Of a stretch of DNA of 24,928 bases, positions 1 through 6,855 are shown one piece after another. The DNA lies in the IMG/VR virus record IMGVR_UViG_3300031599_000033, positions 1-24,928 of that record. The stretch is one strand, 5' to 3'. The stretch is from a virus. Each line of letters begins with the position of its first letter. Position 1 is the first letter of the stretch. A program made the translations under genes and the position numbers. A model generated the notes under the pieces. It was not told where the DNA came from, did not search any database, and saw only the letters and a list, made by a program, of their open reading frames with translations.

Positions 1-566
1 TTAAAGAGCTAGCCGCACTTGACAAAGAAACTAGACTTAAATTAGAACAAAGTGGAACTACAATAGAAGCTATGAACGATATGGCAAAGATATTTCTATC
101 AGCACAAAACGCAATTACATTACCAATAAATAGATTATCAACTAGTTTAGAGGCTACATCAGAATGGTTTGCAAAGAACTCTGAAAAAGTAAAAAATGGT
201 GCATTAAAATTGTTCGGAACCGCTACTATAGACGACGGTGGTCCATCAACAACTACAGAACCAGGTGAAATTGACTTTATACCAGCAGACGCAAAGATAG
301 CAAGTGGAACCGGTAGTAGTAATGTTGAAGCTATATTAGACAATCCAGCTACATTGTCAAATGTTCAGGAGAAGGTAAGTCTAACTAACAGGTTGACACA
401 GCGTAAGAAAGATGTTACAATACAAAGTGGAAGTCGAAATAAAGACTTCATTACGAAACAAATTAGGTTATTGGAAGAGCAAATTGCATATTTGAGCCAG
501 GAAATTAAAGCAGATGAAGATAAAGCAATGGCTGAACTTGCAGAGAAGAAAAGAGGTCATCATTAA
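1..566 (+). CDS. 3' part of an unidentified phage protein upstream of the portal gene
   Basis: The reading frame is open from the first bases of the window (codons start at position 3), so this is the C-terminal part of a longer gene; the first in-frame ATG at 72 is probably internal. About 187 residues are visible. The middle is rich in Thr, Gly, Ser and Asp (around TTTEPGEIDF), which looks like a linker. The last 70 residues are charged and heptad-like (KQIRLLEEQIAYLSQEIKAD), predicting a coiled coil, and the protein ends in KKRGHH. There is no signal peptide or membrane segment in the visible part. Its position just before the portal gene in a late block suggests a virion or assembly protein. 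The T4 neighbour at this place is the tail tube gene 19, but the visible part does not look like gp19. I do not recognise the family. Confidence 0.75.
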   Translation, partial: KELAALDKETRLKLEQSGTTIEAMNDMAKIFLSAQNAITLPINRLSTSLEATSEWFAKNSEKVKNGALKLFGTATIDDGGPSTTTEPGEIDFIPADAKIASGTGSSNVEAILDNPATLSNVQEKVSLTNRLTQRKKDVTIQSGSRNKDFITKQIRLLEEQIAYLSQEIKADEDKAMAELAEKKRGHH

Positions 567-592
567 AGATGATAAACAGTATTAAGTTAAGT

Positions 593-600
593 CATAAATA
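593..600 (+). promoter_or_regulatory. T4-type late promoter for the portal gene
   Basis: CATAAATA, one base from the T4 late consensus TATAAATA, lies 25 nt before the portal ATG in the only gap ahead of that gene. No -35 box is expected for this promoter class. No strong hairpin follows it. Confidence 0.6.
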
Positions 601-625
601 TAACTATATAAAGGCAAGGTAAACT

Positions 626-2287
626 ATGAGTTGGAAAAAACACTTTACAAGATATAATGTCAATGACGGCACTAGCGGATCGGCTAATACAAGTCGCTGG
701 CAAAGTTGGCTTCCAGAAGTATATTCAGGACAGCCTAACAGAGTTGAACGCTATACACAATATGATCAAATGGATCAAGACAGTGAAATTAATGCGGCAC
801 TAGATACTATTGCTGAATTTAGTACACAGCTACATCCAGAATCAGCTATTCCTTTTGAAATTAAATATAAAACAGAACCTACAGATTCAGAAGTTGGTGC
901 AATTGAAACTGCATTAAGACAGTGGGTTAGTATTAACGACTTTGAACGTAGAATATTTACTATGTTCAGATCATGTATTAAGTATGGAGATCAGTTTTTT
1001 ATTAGAGATCCAGAAACATATAAACTTATATGGGTACAGCCAGGTGACGTTGCAAAAGCTATTGTAAACGAATCAGAAGGCAGAGAAATTGATCAGTACG
1101 TTATTAAGAACATTGCACTTAACTTAGAAATGCTAGTAGCAACAGATACAAAGAAACATGCAGACTCTACAGCCGTTAATCCAACTACCGGTTATACAGT
1201 GGGCAAAGGTAACAGTGGAGTTGTTAATGCTAATAACTCAAGTGGTGTTAATAACGAGTATGCAGTAGATGCTAAGAACGTTGTTCACGTTAGTTTATCA
1301 GATGGAATGAACAGTAACTGGCCTTTTGGTAACAGCATATTAGAATCAGTATTTAAAGTATACAAACAAAAAGAATTATTAGAAGATAGTATTATTATCT
1401 ATCGTGTACAAAGAGCACCAGAAAGACGTGTGTTCTATATTGACGTAGGTAACATGCCAGCACACAAAGCAATGGGCTTTGTTGAAAGAGTTAAAAACGA
1501 AGTACACCAAACACGTATTCCAAATATGAGTGGTGGTGGTACTAAAGTTGTTGATGCGGCTTATAACCCGTTATCAATAATGGAAGATTACTTTTTTGCT
1601 CAAACAGCTGAAGGACGTGGATCCAAAGTTGAAGTATTACCGGGTGGTGAAAACCTAGGTGAGATTGATGATTTAAAGTACTTTAACAACAAACTTATGC
1701 GTGGACTACGTGTACCAACATCGTACCTTCCTACAGGAAGTGAAGACGGTATTGCGGCATTTAACGATGGACGTATAGGTACAGCAATGATACAAGAATT
1801 TAGATTTGCAAAGTATTGTGAACGATTACAACTTACAGTACAGCCTACACTAGACAAAGAATTTAAAATGTTTTGTAAGCACAGAGGCATTGAAGTAAGT
1901 GCCAGCTTATTTGATTTACAATTTACAGAACCACAAAGTTTCTCACAATACAGAACGATTGAGATTGACGCACAGAGAGCTACACTATTTGGTCAGCTTG
2001 AAGGTGTTCCATATCTATCTAGAAGATTCATACTTGATAGGTACTTAGGTCTTAATGAAGAAGAAATGGTTGAGAACGATAGACTGTGGAAAGAAGAAAA
2101 CGAAGTAGGCAATATGCCGAACAGTACAGCAACAGGCGACTTAGGCTCATTGGGTATAAGAGGATCCGATGTAGAGAGTTTCCAACCAACTGACGTTGAT
2201 GCAGAAAATGCACCAGACGACTTGGGCGGTGGAGAAGCAGGACCTGAGTTAAATGATGATATGGGAGCAACTAGCGATGAGGTTTAA
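626..2287 (+). CDS. gp20: portal vertex protein, gp20-like
   Basis: This is the T4-family portal. It forms the dodecameric ring at one capsid vertex, nucleates prohead assembly, docks the terminase and later joins the tail neck. The 553 residues are close to the usual 520-560. Family blocks visible are LPEVYSGQPNRVERY followed by QMDQDSEINAALDTIAEF near residues 30-65, RAPERRVFYIDVGNMPAHKA near 265-285, and KLMRGLRVPTSYLP near 355-370. The C-terminus is acidic and low-complexity (GGGEAGPELNDD), as is common in gp20. The ATG is preceded by AAGG at 616-619 with good spacing. The 3' end overlaps the next small gene by 11 nt, so the two are probably translationally coupled. Identification is firm from motifs and from the downstream core-protease-scaffold-capsid order. 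Confidence 0.95.
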   Translation: MSWKKHFTRYNVNDGTSGSANTSRWQSWLPEVYSGQPNRVERYTQYDQMDQDSEINAALDTIAEFSTQLHPESAIPFEIKYKTEPTDSEVGAIETALRQWVSINDFERRIFTMFRSCIKYGDQFFIRDPETYKLIWVQPGDVAKAIVNESEGREIDQYVIKNIALNLEMLVATDTKKHADSTAVNPTTGYTVGKGNSGVVNANNSSGVNNEYAVDAKNVVHVSLSDGMNSNWPFGNSILESVFKVYKQKELLEDSIIIYRVQRAPERRVFYIDVGNMPAHKAMGFVERVKNEVHQTRIPNMSGGGTKVVDAAYNPLSIMEDYFFAQTAEGRGSKVEVLPGGENLGEIDDLKYFNNKLMRGLRVPTSYLPTGSEDGIAAFNDGRIGTAMIQEFRFAKYCERLQLTVQPTLDKEFKMFCKHRGIEVSASLFDLQFTEPQSFSQYRTIEIDAQRATLFGQLEGVPYLSRRFILDRYLGLNEEEMVENDRLWKEENEVGNMPNSTATGDLGSLGIRGSDVESFQPTDVDAENAPDDLGGGEAGPELNDDMGATSDEV

Positions 2288-2474
2288 TGAACTGGCACAA
2301 AGTGCCGAAGAAGATAACTTTAACAAATGGGACATTGACGACACCCGCAGACCACGGTTAACGTTGAAGCATCTCAATAAAATGAGAAACAGACGTGAAC
2401 TAGCTAGAGCAGAGCACACTTCTAAAGTAGAAGACGTACAATTACAGTATGGTGCAAGTCAAGACGCAGAATAG
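2277..2474 (+). CDS. small putative prohead core protein (gp68-like position)
   Basis: A 65-residue charged protein (MRFNELAQSAEED…) with a central DIDDTRRPRLTLKHLNKMRN segment that should form a basic helix. The ATG at 2277 is preferred over an in-frame ATG at 2253 because GGAG lies nine bases upstream of it and the shorter form begins in the typical MRFNE manner. It overlaps the portal stop by 11 nt. Small proteins with a TRRPRLTLKHLNK-like stretch at this place are, to my recollection, common in marine T4-like phages. In T4 the equivalent slot holds the prohead core genes 67 and 68, and this is the basis for the tentative name. There is no enzymatic motif. That it is a real gene is likely; the scaffold role is inferred. 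Confidence 0.75.
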   Translation: MRFNELAQSAEEDNFNKWDIDDTRRPRLTLKHLNKMRNRRELARAEHTSKVEDVQLQYGASQDAE

Positions 2475-2481
2475 ATAAATA
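2474..2481 (+). promoter_or_regulatory. T4-type late promoter upstream of a terminator
   Basis: GATAAATA begins at the last base of the preceding stop codon. It is followed after two bases by an inverted repeat and then, about 45 nt downstream, by an intrinsic terminator, so it may make a short RNA rather than feed the next gene. Confidence 0.5.
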
Positions 2482-2483
2482 AC

Positions 2484-2501
2484 ATTATAATAAGTTATAA
2501 T
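2484..2501 (+). repeat. inverted repeat abutting a late promoter
   Basis: ATTATAA and TTATAAT form a perfect 7-bp stem around a TAAG loop. It is AT-only and therefore weak, but placed like the other promoter-proximal hairpins in this window. Confidence 0.55.
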
Positions 2502-2524
2502 ACAGCGAATATTGCTCAATAACT

Positions 2525-2553
2525 ACCGTGGCGAACCAAAACCGCGGTTTTTT
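2525..2553 (+). terminator. intrinsic terminator between portal unit and core genes
   Basis: ACCGTGG (2525-2531) pairs with CCGCGGT (2542-2548) in a 7-bp GC-rich stem with one G-U pair and a 10-nt loop, directly followed by a run of T to 2553. It lies upstream of the next late promoter, separating portal transcription from the core/protease/scaffold/capsid unit. Confidence 0.8.
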
Positions 2554-2584
2554 CTGTATTAAGTATTGGTTAAGGGTAAGAACT

Positions 2585-2592
2585 CTTAAATA
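2585..2592 (+). promoter_or_regulatory. late promoter variant for the core-protease-scaffold-capsid operon
   Basis: CTTAAATA followed by CATGTG resembles the window's extended late motif (…AAATACATG), seen also near 6472 and 9427. It lies about 35 nt ahead of the next ATG and just after a terminator. Confidence 0.5.
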
Positions 2593-2627
2593 CATGTGTT
2601 ATAACCTCGATAAAGGAGAAATGTCAA

Positions 2628-3497
2628 ATGAGTACTCGCGAACGTTATATTAAAGTGATTGAAAGCCTTGTTAATGGCGAAGAAGCAAAAGCTTCGGATT
2701 TATTACATGAAGCTTTTGTAGAAAAAGCACGTGAAATTTGGAACGACCTAGTTGAAGCAGACGAAGTTGTAGAAGATGAAGTAGCGGAAGAAGAACTAGA
2801 TGAAGCGATCGGCTCAGAAAAAGCTGACGACTTTATCGACGACATCGAAGAAGATGATGACGAAATTGAAGCTGAAGAAATGTATGGCGAAGCAGAGAGC
2901 GACGAAGCTCCAGCTGAAGACATGGCAGAACCAGAAGCTGAAATGGAATTATCAGATGAAGATGGCGAAATGGATTTCGACGGTGATGGCGAAGAGTCAG
3001 AGCACGAAGAAGAACATTCAGAAATTGAAGATAAGCTAGTTAACGTCGAAGACGCACTAGAAGATCTTAAAGCAGAATTTGCCAAAATAATGGGCGACGA
3101 TGAAGCACCAGCAGAAGAGATGCCAGCTATGGACATGGAACCAGAAATGGATGACATGGAACCAGAGATGGAAGAAGCATTTTATGAAGATAAAGATGCA
3201 GACGCAGATGATTCAGAAGAGCTTGAAGAAGCAGCAGATTTAACTAAAGTCGGCAAAGACGGCAAAATACATCCAGTTGATATGCCAGCAGGCGATGATG
3301 GTAAATCATCACCAACAGCAGGCAAAAACGACATGGGCGGAAAAGCAGTTGATATGTCTAAAAAATCTGAAGGCGGCTCTAACAAAGGTCTAACAGGCGA
3401 TGCTAAAGCAATGAACGTAACTCACCCAGGTGATGGTGCGGCATTAAAAGCAAACCCAGCTGGACACGGCGCTGAGAAAAAAGGCAAGGCTGAATAA
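2628..3497 (+). CDS. acidic prohead core (scaffold) protein, gp67-like
   Basis: A 289-residue, extremely acidic protein. Residues 1-45 look helical and ordered (MSTRERYIKVIESLVNG, then LLHEAFVEKAREIWNDLV). About 150 residues dominated by Asp, Glu, Ala and Met follow, and the tail (about 200-289) is Gly/Lys/Asp-rich and probably disordered. T4 gp67 is also a very acidic core component, but much shorter (about 80 residues). Candidate gp21 cleavage sites of the (L/I)xE type are visible (LDE in EELDEAIG, LEE in EELEEAADL), fitting a core protein that is degraded during maturation. A strong Shine-Dalgarno, AAGGAGAA, precedes the ATG. It begins an operon with gp21, gp22 and gp23. The name rests on composition and position, not on alignment. 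Confidence 0.75.
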   Translation: MSTRERYIKVIESLVNGEEAKASDLLHEAFVEKAREIWNDLVEADEVVEDEVAEEELDEAIGSEKADDFIDDIEEDDDEIEAEEMYGEAESDEAPAEDMAEPEAEMELSDEDGEMDFDGDGEESEHEEEHSEIEDKLVNVEDALEDLKAEFAKIMGDDEAPAEEMPAMDMEPEMDDMEPEMEEAFYEDKDADADDSEELEEAADLTKVGKDGKIHPVDMPAGDDGKSSPTAGKNDMGGKAVDMSKKSEGGSNKGLTGDAKAMNVTHPGDGAALKANPAGHGAEKKGKAE

Positions 3498-3499
3498 TT

Positions 3500-4132
3500 A
3501 TGTTGACTCTTAAAGAGAACCTAACTTATGGACAAGCGAAGATCATTACTGAGAGTTCTCAGGATGGTAAAGACCTGTTTATGCAAGGTATCTTTGTACA
3601 AGGAGATAAGCGTAATCAGAATCAGCGGGTATATCCGATAAATGAAATTTCAAAGGCTGTCAAGAACATCCAAGAAAGATTAGATTCGGGTTTATCAGTA
3701 TTAGGTGAAGCAGATCATCCAGATGATTTGCAAGTAAATTTAGATCGTGTGTCCCATATGATAGAGAAAATGTGGATGGACGGTCAAGACGGTTATGGTC
3801 GTTTAAAACTGTTACCTACACCGATGGGAAATATTTGTAAAACCCTATTAGAGAATGGTGTAAAACTTGGCGTTTCGTCAAGAGGTAGTGGAAACGTAAC
3901 AGAGGGCGGTAATGTTAGTGACTTTGAAATACAAACAGTAGATATAGTTGCTAATCCAAGTGCTCCAGATGCTTACCCGAATACATTATATGAACAAATA
4001 ATGAATAACGGTAAACGTGGGAACATTTTACTCGATGTTGCAACCGCAGTAAATGACGACAAAATAGCTGAGGTGTACCTCCAGAAGGAAGTACTACAGT
4101 TCATTGAAAAACTAGATATTAGGAGAAACTAA
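3500..4132 (+). CDS. gp21: prohead core protease, gp21-like
   Basis: The T4-family maturation serine protease, which sits in the prohead core and cuts scaffold and capsid proteins after (L/I)xE before DNA packaging. At 210 residues it matches T4 gp21 (212). The first block is GEADHPDDLQVNLDRVSHMI (residues 69-88) with His73 as the likely catalytic histidine. The second is VKLGVSSRGSGNV (121-133) with Ser126/127 as the likely nucleophile, followed by FEIQTVDIVANPSAPDA (142-158). This His then SSRG arrangement is typical of phage and herpesvirus-type prohead proteases. The ATG lies 2 nt after the upstream stop, with a weak AAGG-type ribosome site inside the previous gene. It ends directly at the start of gp22. 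Confidence 0.95.
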   Translation: MLTLKENLTYGQAKIITESSQDGKDLFMQGIFVQGDKRNQNQRVYPINEISKAVKNIQERLDSGLSVLGEADHPDDLQVNLDRVSHMIEKMWMDGQDGYGRLKLLPTPMGNICKTLLENGVKLGVSSRGSGNVTEGGNVSDFEIQTVDIVANPSAPDAYPNTLYEQIMNNGKRGNILLDVATAVNDDKIAEVYLQKEVLQFIEKLDIRRN

Positions 4133-5230
4133 ATGGCTAATGCAATAGAACAACTCCTAAGTTCAGAAGTCCTATCAGAAGAAGTGCGTTCGACACTTTC
4201 AGAGGCATGGGAAGTAAAATTAAGTGAAGCTCGTGAAGAGATCACTGCCGAATTACGTGAAGAATTCGCTAACAGATACGAAACTGATAAAACGTCGATG
4301 GTGGAAGCACTTGACGCGATGGTATCAGATACGATCAAATCAGAGTTAGTAGAATTTGCAGCGGACAAAAAAGCGGCAGTATCATCTCAAGTTGAGTATA
4401 AGCGTAAAATTGCTGAGCATGCGAATCTGCTTGATAAGTTTGTTATGGAAACACTTAACAAGGAAATTACAGAACTACGCAAAGACAGAAAGCTACAAGA
4501 AGGAAACTTCGAGCAGCTGGAAGATTTTGTGATGGAACAACTTACTTCAGAACTTAATGAATTCCATAATGACAAGAAAGACCTTATTGAACAAAAGGTA
4601 AAACTTGTTGCAGAAGGCAAAGAAATGATTAAATCAGCTAAAGCTGAATTCATAAACAAAGCTTCTACAAAATTAGCAAGTATTGTTGAGAACACTATCT
4701 CAACTGAACTTACTGAGATTAAAGAAGATATTAAAACTGCTAAAGAAAATATGTTTGGACGTAAGTTGTTCGAAACTTTCGCAGCAGAATTTATGGGTTC
4801 TCACCTAGCAGAGGGAACACACATTTCAAAACTTTCTAAAGAACTTTCTAATGTGAAGAGTCAATTAGATGAATCACATAAAGAAATTAAAGATAGAGAA
4901 TCAAAAATCGTTCTTGCTGAATCAAAGGTAACAAAGATTAATGAGAGTCGTGAGCGTGAGACAGTAATGTCAGACCTTATGTCACCACTATCAAAAGACA
5001 AACGCGAATTAATGGTAAATTTACTTGAGAGCGTAAGCACTAGTAAATTAAAAGTACAATTCAACAAATACCTACCAACGGTACTTAGTGAATCTACTAC
5101 ATCTGTTAAATCACAGAAACTAAATGAATCTCAGAAGACTGAGATTACAGGTAACAAGGCCGCAACTATTCAGGCAACTGAAAGTGAAGCCGAAATTATT
5201 AACCTTAAAAAGTTAGCAGGAATCAACTAA
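4133..5230 (+). CDS. gp22: major prohead scaffold protein, gp22-like
   Basis: A 365-residue, highly charged, mostly helical protein with long coiled-coil stretches (ELREEFANRYE, HDKKDLIEQKVKLVAEG-type segments), as expected of the T4 core scaffold that gp23 assembles around and gp21 then destroys. The most family-like part is C-terminal, near residues 275-330: SDLMSPLSKDKRELMVNLLE, then LKVQFNKYLPTVL. The length exceeds T4 gp22 (269) but fits marine relatives. Its ATG follows the gp21 stop with no gap, and AGGAGAA lies just upstream. The C-terminal EIINLKKLAGIN is a conserved-looking tail. Several (L/I)xE sites could serve for gp21 cleavage. Called from order, composition and C-terminal block together. 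Confidence 0.92.
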   Translation: MANAIEQLLSSEVLSEEVRSTLSEAWEVKLSEAREEITAELREEFANRYETDKTSMVEALDAMVSDTIKSELVEFAADKKAAVSSQVEYKRKIAEHANLLDKFVMETLNKEITELRKDRKLQEGNFEQLEDFVMEQLTSELNEFHNDKKDLIEQKVKLVAEGKEMIKSAKAEFINKASTKLASIVENTISTELTEIKEDIKTAKENMFGRKLFETFAAEFMGSHLAEGTHISKLSKELSNVKSQLDESHKEIKDRESKIVLAESKVTKINESRERETVMSDLMSPLSKDKRELMVNLLESVSTSKLKVQFNKYLPTVLSESTTSVKSQKLNESQKTEITGNKAATIQATESEAEIINLKKLAGIN

Positions 5231-5243
5231 GGAGAATTCCCCA

Positions 5244-6407
5244 ATGACACAGAATCTATTTGAAAACTGGGCAGTAACAAAAGACGCCCTAACAGACGGT
5301 TTAGACGGTAACAAAAAGGTTGTAATGGAATCAGTTCTAGAAAACACTAAGAACTATCTTTCAGAATCAGCCGCAGCAGGAACAACAATGGCAGGCAACG
5401 TAGCTTCACTTAACAAAGTGATTTTACCAGTAATCCGCCGTGTTATGCCTACTGTTATTGCAAACGAACTAGTTGGCGTACAGCCAATGACTGGTCCAGT
5501 AGGACAGATCCATACACTAAGAGTACGTTATGGTGAAGCAGGCGCAGGCGTTGCAGCCGGCGACGAAGCACTATCACCATTTGCTATTGCAAAAGGTTAC
5601 TCAGGTGACGCATCAACTGGCGGACCAAGCTCAACTTCAAGTCTTGAAGCACAAGCTGGACGTAAGCTATCAATCCAAGTATTGAAGCAAACAGTAGAAG
5701 CGAAAACACGTAAACTATCAGCACGTTGGACTTTTGAAGCAGCACAAGATGCTAATTCAATGCACGGTTTGGACGTTGAAGCAGAAATTATGCAAGCACT
5801 TGCACAAGAAATTACTGCTGAAATCGACCAAGAAGTTCTTACTTCACTACGTACATTAGCTGGCGCAGCTGTTGACACATATGACCAAGGCGCAGTATCA
5901 GGTACTGCAACTTTCGTAGGTGACCAACACGCGGCATTAGCGGTTCTAATTAACCGTTCAGCTAACATCATTGCTACACGTACAAGACGTGGCGCAGGTA
6001 ACTACGTTGTTATTTCACCAACTATGTTAACAGTACTTCAATCAGCGACTACATCAGCGTTCGCAAGAACAACTGAAGGTCCTTTTGAAGCACCTACTAA
6101 CACTAAGTTTGTTGGAACACTAAACAACACTATGCGTGTCTTTGTTGACCAGTATGCTGCAGATAATGCACCAGTACTAGTTGGCTATAAAGGCGACGGT
6201 GAAATTGATGCGGCAGCATTCTATTGCCCATACATCCCACTTATGTCTTCAGGCACAGTACTTGACCCATCAACTTTCGAACCAACAGTGTCATTCATGA
6301 CACGTTATGGTTATGTTGAGCTAAACAACCAGGCTTCATCACTTGGTAACGCAGCTGACTACCTATCGAAAATTGGTGTTAACGCAGGTAACCTTTCTTT
6401 CCAGTAA
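5244..6407 (+). CDS. gp23: major capsid protein, gp23-like (compact)
   Basis: HK97-fold major capsid protein of the T4 family. Family blocks are LVGVQPMTGPVGQIHTLRVR (near residue 76), the KTRKLSARWTFEAAQDANSM/HGLDVEAEI segment (near 155-180), TRTRRGAGNYVVISP (near 245), VLVGYKGDGEIDAAAFYCPY (near 312) and FMTRYGYVELN (near 352). A gp21-type processing site LSE/S is visible at residues 39-42, which would remove a 41-residue N-terminal delta region. At 387 residues it is well below T4 gp23 (521). The missing part falls where the T4 insertion domain lies; here only a short Gly/Ser/Thr linker (about residues 100-135) occupies that place. GGAG overlaps the gp22 stop region, nine bases before the ATG. 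No gp24-like vertex gene is seen downstream. Confidence 0.96.
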   Translation: MTQNLFENWAVTKDALTDGLDGNKKVVMESVLENTKNYLSESAAAGTTMAGNVASLNKVILPVIRRVMPTVIANELVGVQPMTGPVGQIHTLRVRYGEAGAGVAAGDEALSPFAIAKGYSGDASTGGPSSTSSLEAQAGRKLSIQVLKQTVEAKTRKLSARWTFEAAQDANSMHGLDVEAEIMQALAQEITAEIDQEVLTSLRTLAGAAVDTYDQGAVSGTATFVGDQHAALAVLINRSANIIATRTRRGAGNYVVISPTMLTVLQSATTSAFARTTEGPFEAPTNTKFVGTLNNTMRVFVDQYAADNAPVLVGYKGDGEIDAAAFYCPYIPLMSSGTVLDPSTFEPTVSFMTRYGYVELNNQASSLGNAADYLSKIGVNAGNLSFQ

Positions 6408-6432
6408 GAAATTACTAGAAGAATTAAAATTG

Positions 6433-6457
6433 AAACAGGTCCTTCGGGGCCTGTTTT
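6433..6457 (+). terminator. intrinsic terminator after the capsid gene
   Basis: AAACAGGTCC pairs with GGGCCTGTTT (10 bp, one G-U) closed by a C(UUCG)G tetraloop and followed by TTTTATT. It ends the core/protease/scaffold/capsid operon. Confidence 0.9.
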
Positions 6458-6471
6458 ATTGACTGCGGTGT

Positions 6472-6479
6472 CATAAATA
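6472..6479 (+). promoter_or_regulatory. T4-type late promoter for the riboswitch-peptide unit
   Basis: CATAAATA followed by CATGTG. The riboswitch P1 strand starts only 3-7 bases downstream, so the aptamer sits at the very 5' end of the RNA. Confidence 0.65.
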
Positions 6480-6482
6480 CAT

Positions 6483-6533
6483 GTGTCGTTCATCCAGACG
6501 CAGGACGGAAGTAGCAATAGCGAAGGAACGCAC
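6483..6533 (+). ncRNA. glutamine riboswitch, glnA / Downstream-peptide class
   Basis: The conserved core of this aptamer class is visible: CGTTCATCC at the 5' side, GGACGGAAGTAG in the middle and CGAAGGAACGCAC at the 3' side. P1 pairs CGTTC (6487-6491) with GAACG (6526-6530), extended by GTG (6483-6485) with CAC (6531-6533) across one bulged U. P2 pairs TCC (6493-6495) with GGA (6503-6505). A short P3-like GC/GC pairs around AATA. CGC in the P2 loop (6499-6501) could alternatively pair with GCG (6520-6522) as a pseudoknot. Members of this class bind L-glutamine and, in the Downstream-peptide form known from marine cyanobacteria and their phages, precede very short ORFs, exactly as here. Possible expression platform: CACT (6531-6534) can pair with AGTG (6551-6554) beside the Shine-Dalgarno, excluding the outer part of P1. 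Confidence 0.88.
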
Positions 6534-6557
6534 TTAACTTTAATTAGGAGAGTGTTT

Positions 6558-6674
6558 ATGGATAAGTTCACGTTAATGAGATACTTACAACTAATCGCAG
6601 AACGAAAATTAGATCAAAAAAGAAAAGTGTTATTCCGCAGATTTTATTTGAAAACGGTTGACACAGATAAATAA
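6558..6674 (+). CDS. 38-residue basic peptide controlled by the glutamine riboswitch
   Basis: The ATG is preceded by TTAGGAGAG with seven bases between AGGAG and the start, the best ribosome site in the region; in-frame codons further upstream lie inside the aptamer and are not coding. The peptide (MDKFTLMRYLQLIAERKLDQ, then KRKVLFRRFYLKTVDTDK) is strongly basic and probably one amphipathic helix. It has no signal peptide. Short ORFs of 17-100 codons behind Downstream-peptide RNAs are a known but poorly understood arrangement. The run MRYLQLIAER has the spacing M-R-x2-Q-x-I-x2-R that I recall from cyanobacterial glutamine-synthetase inactivating factors (GifA/IF7), which are also small, basic and nitrogen-regulated. 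That link is an inference from memory, not an alignment. The stop codon overlaps the next late promoter. Confidence 0.75.
   Translation: MDKFTLMRYLQLIAERKLDQKRKVLFRRFYLKTVDTDK
6666..6673 (+). promoter_or_regulatory. late promoter overlapping the peptide stop codon
   Basis: GATAAATA covers the last codons and first two stop-codon bases of the 38-residue peptide gene. It could drive the short leader-like ORF, the terminator and possibly the tRNA downstream. Confidence 0.45.
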
Positions 6675-6724
6675 TAATGTTATAGTTAATACATACTAGA
6701 AATAACAACAACAGGAATTACCCA

Positions 6725-6793
6725 ATGCACAAGAATACACAACAATCATTTTATTGGTGCTGGACAGCAATGTCTAGGTGTGTCTTGATGTAA
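6725..6793 (+). CDS. possible 22-residue Trp-containing leader peptide
   Basis: An ORF reading MHKNTQQSFYWCWTAMSRCV followed by LM, with AGGA about nine bases before its ATG. Two Trp codons sit at positions 11 and 13, it ends 25 nt before an intrinsic terminator, and a tRNA-Trp gene follows. This is the outline of a translation-coupled attenuator. A competing pairing exists: CTAGG at 6774-6778 with CCTAG at 6824-6828 in the left arm of the terminator, and a small hairpin (TGCT 6758-6761 with AGCA 6766-6769) covers the second Trp codon. The ORF is too short to be trusted by length, and it may be chance. Confidence 0.35.
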   Translation: MHKNTQQSFYWCWTAMSRCVLM

Positions 6794-6818
6794 CTTTAAT
6801 CAAAAGGTTATTTTTTAC

Positions 6819-6853
6819 AAGCCCCTAGCATTAACGTGTTGGGGGCTTTTTTT
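6819..6853 (+). terminator. intrinsic terminator immediately upstream of tRNA-Trp
   Basis: AAGCCCC (6819-6825) pairs with GGGGCTT (6842-6848); the stem extends inward through T-G, A-T, G-T, C-G and A-T pairs. A T run continues to 6853. The T run ends two bases before the tRNA 5' end. Confidence 0.85.
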
Positions 6854-6855
6854 AT

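Noticed and set aside
2645-3157. 170-codon Ser-rich reverse frame inside the acidic core gene
   Set aside because: It is the complement of GAA/GAT-rich codons, giving Ser and Phe repeats; no start signals.
6483-6557. Extension of the 38-residue peptide back to an ATG-like start in the aptamer
   Set aside because: The in-frame upstream region is the conserved riboswitch RNA and the proper Shine-Dalgarno lies at 6546-6550.
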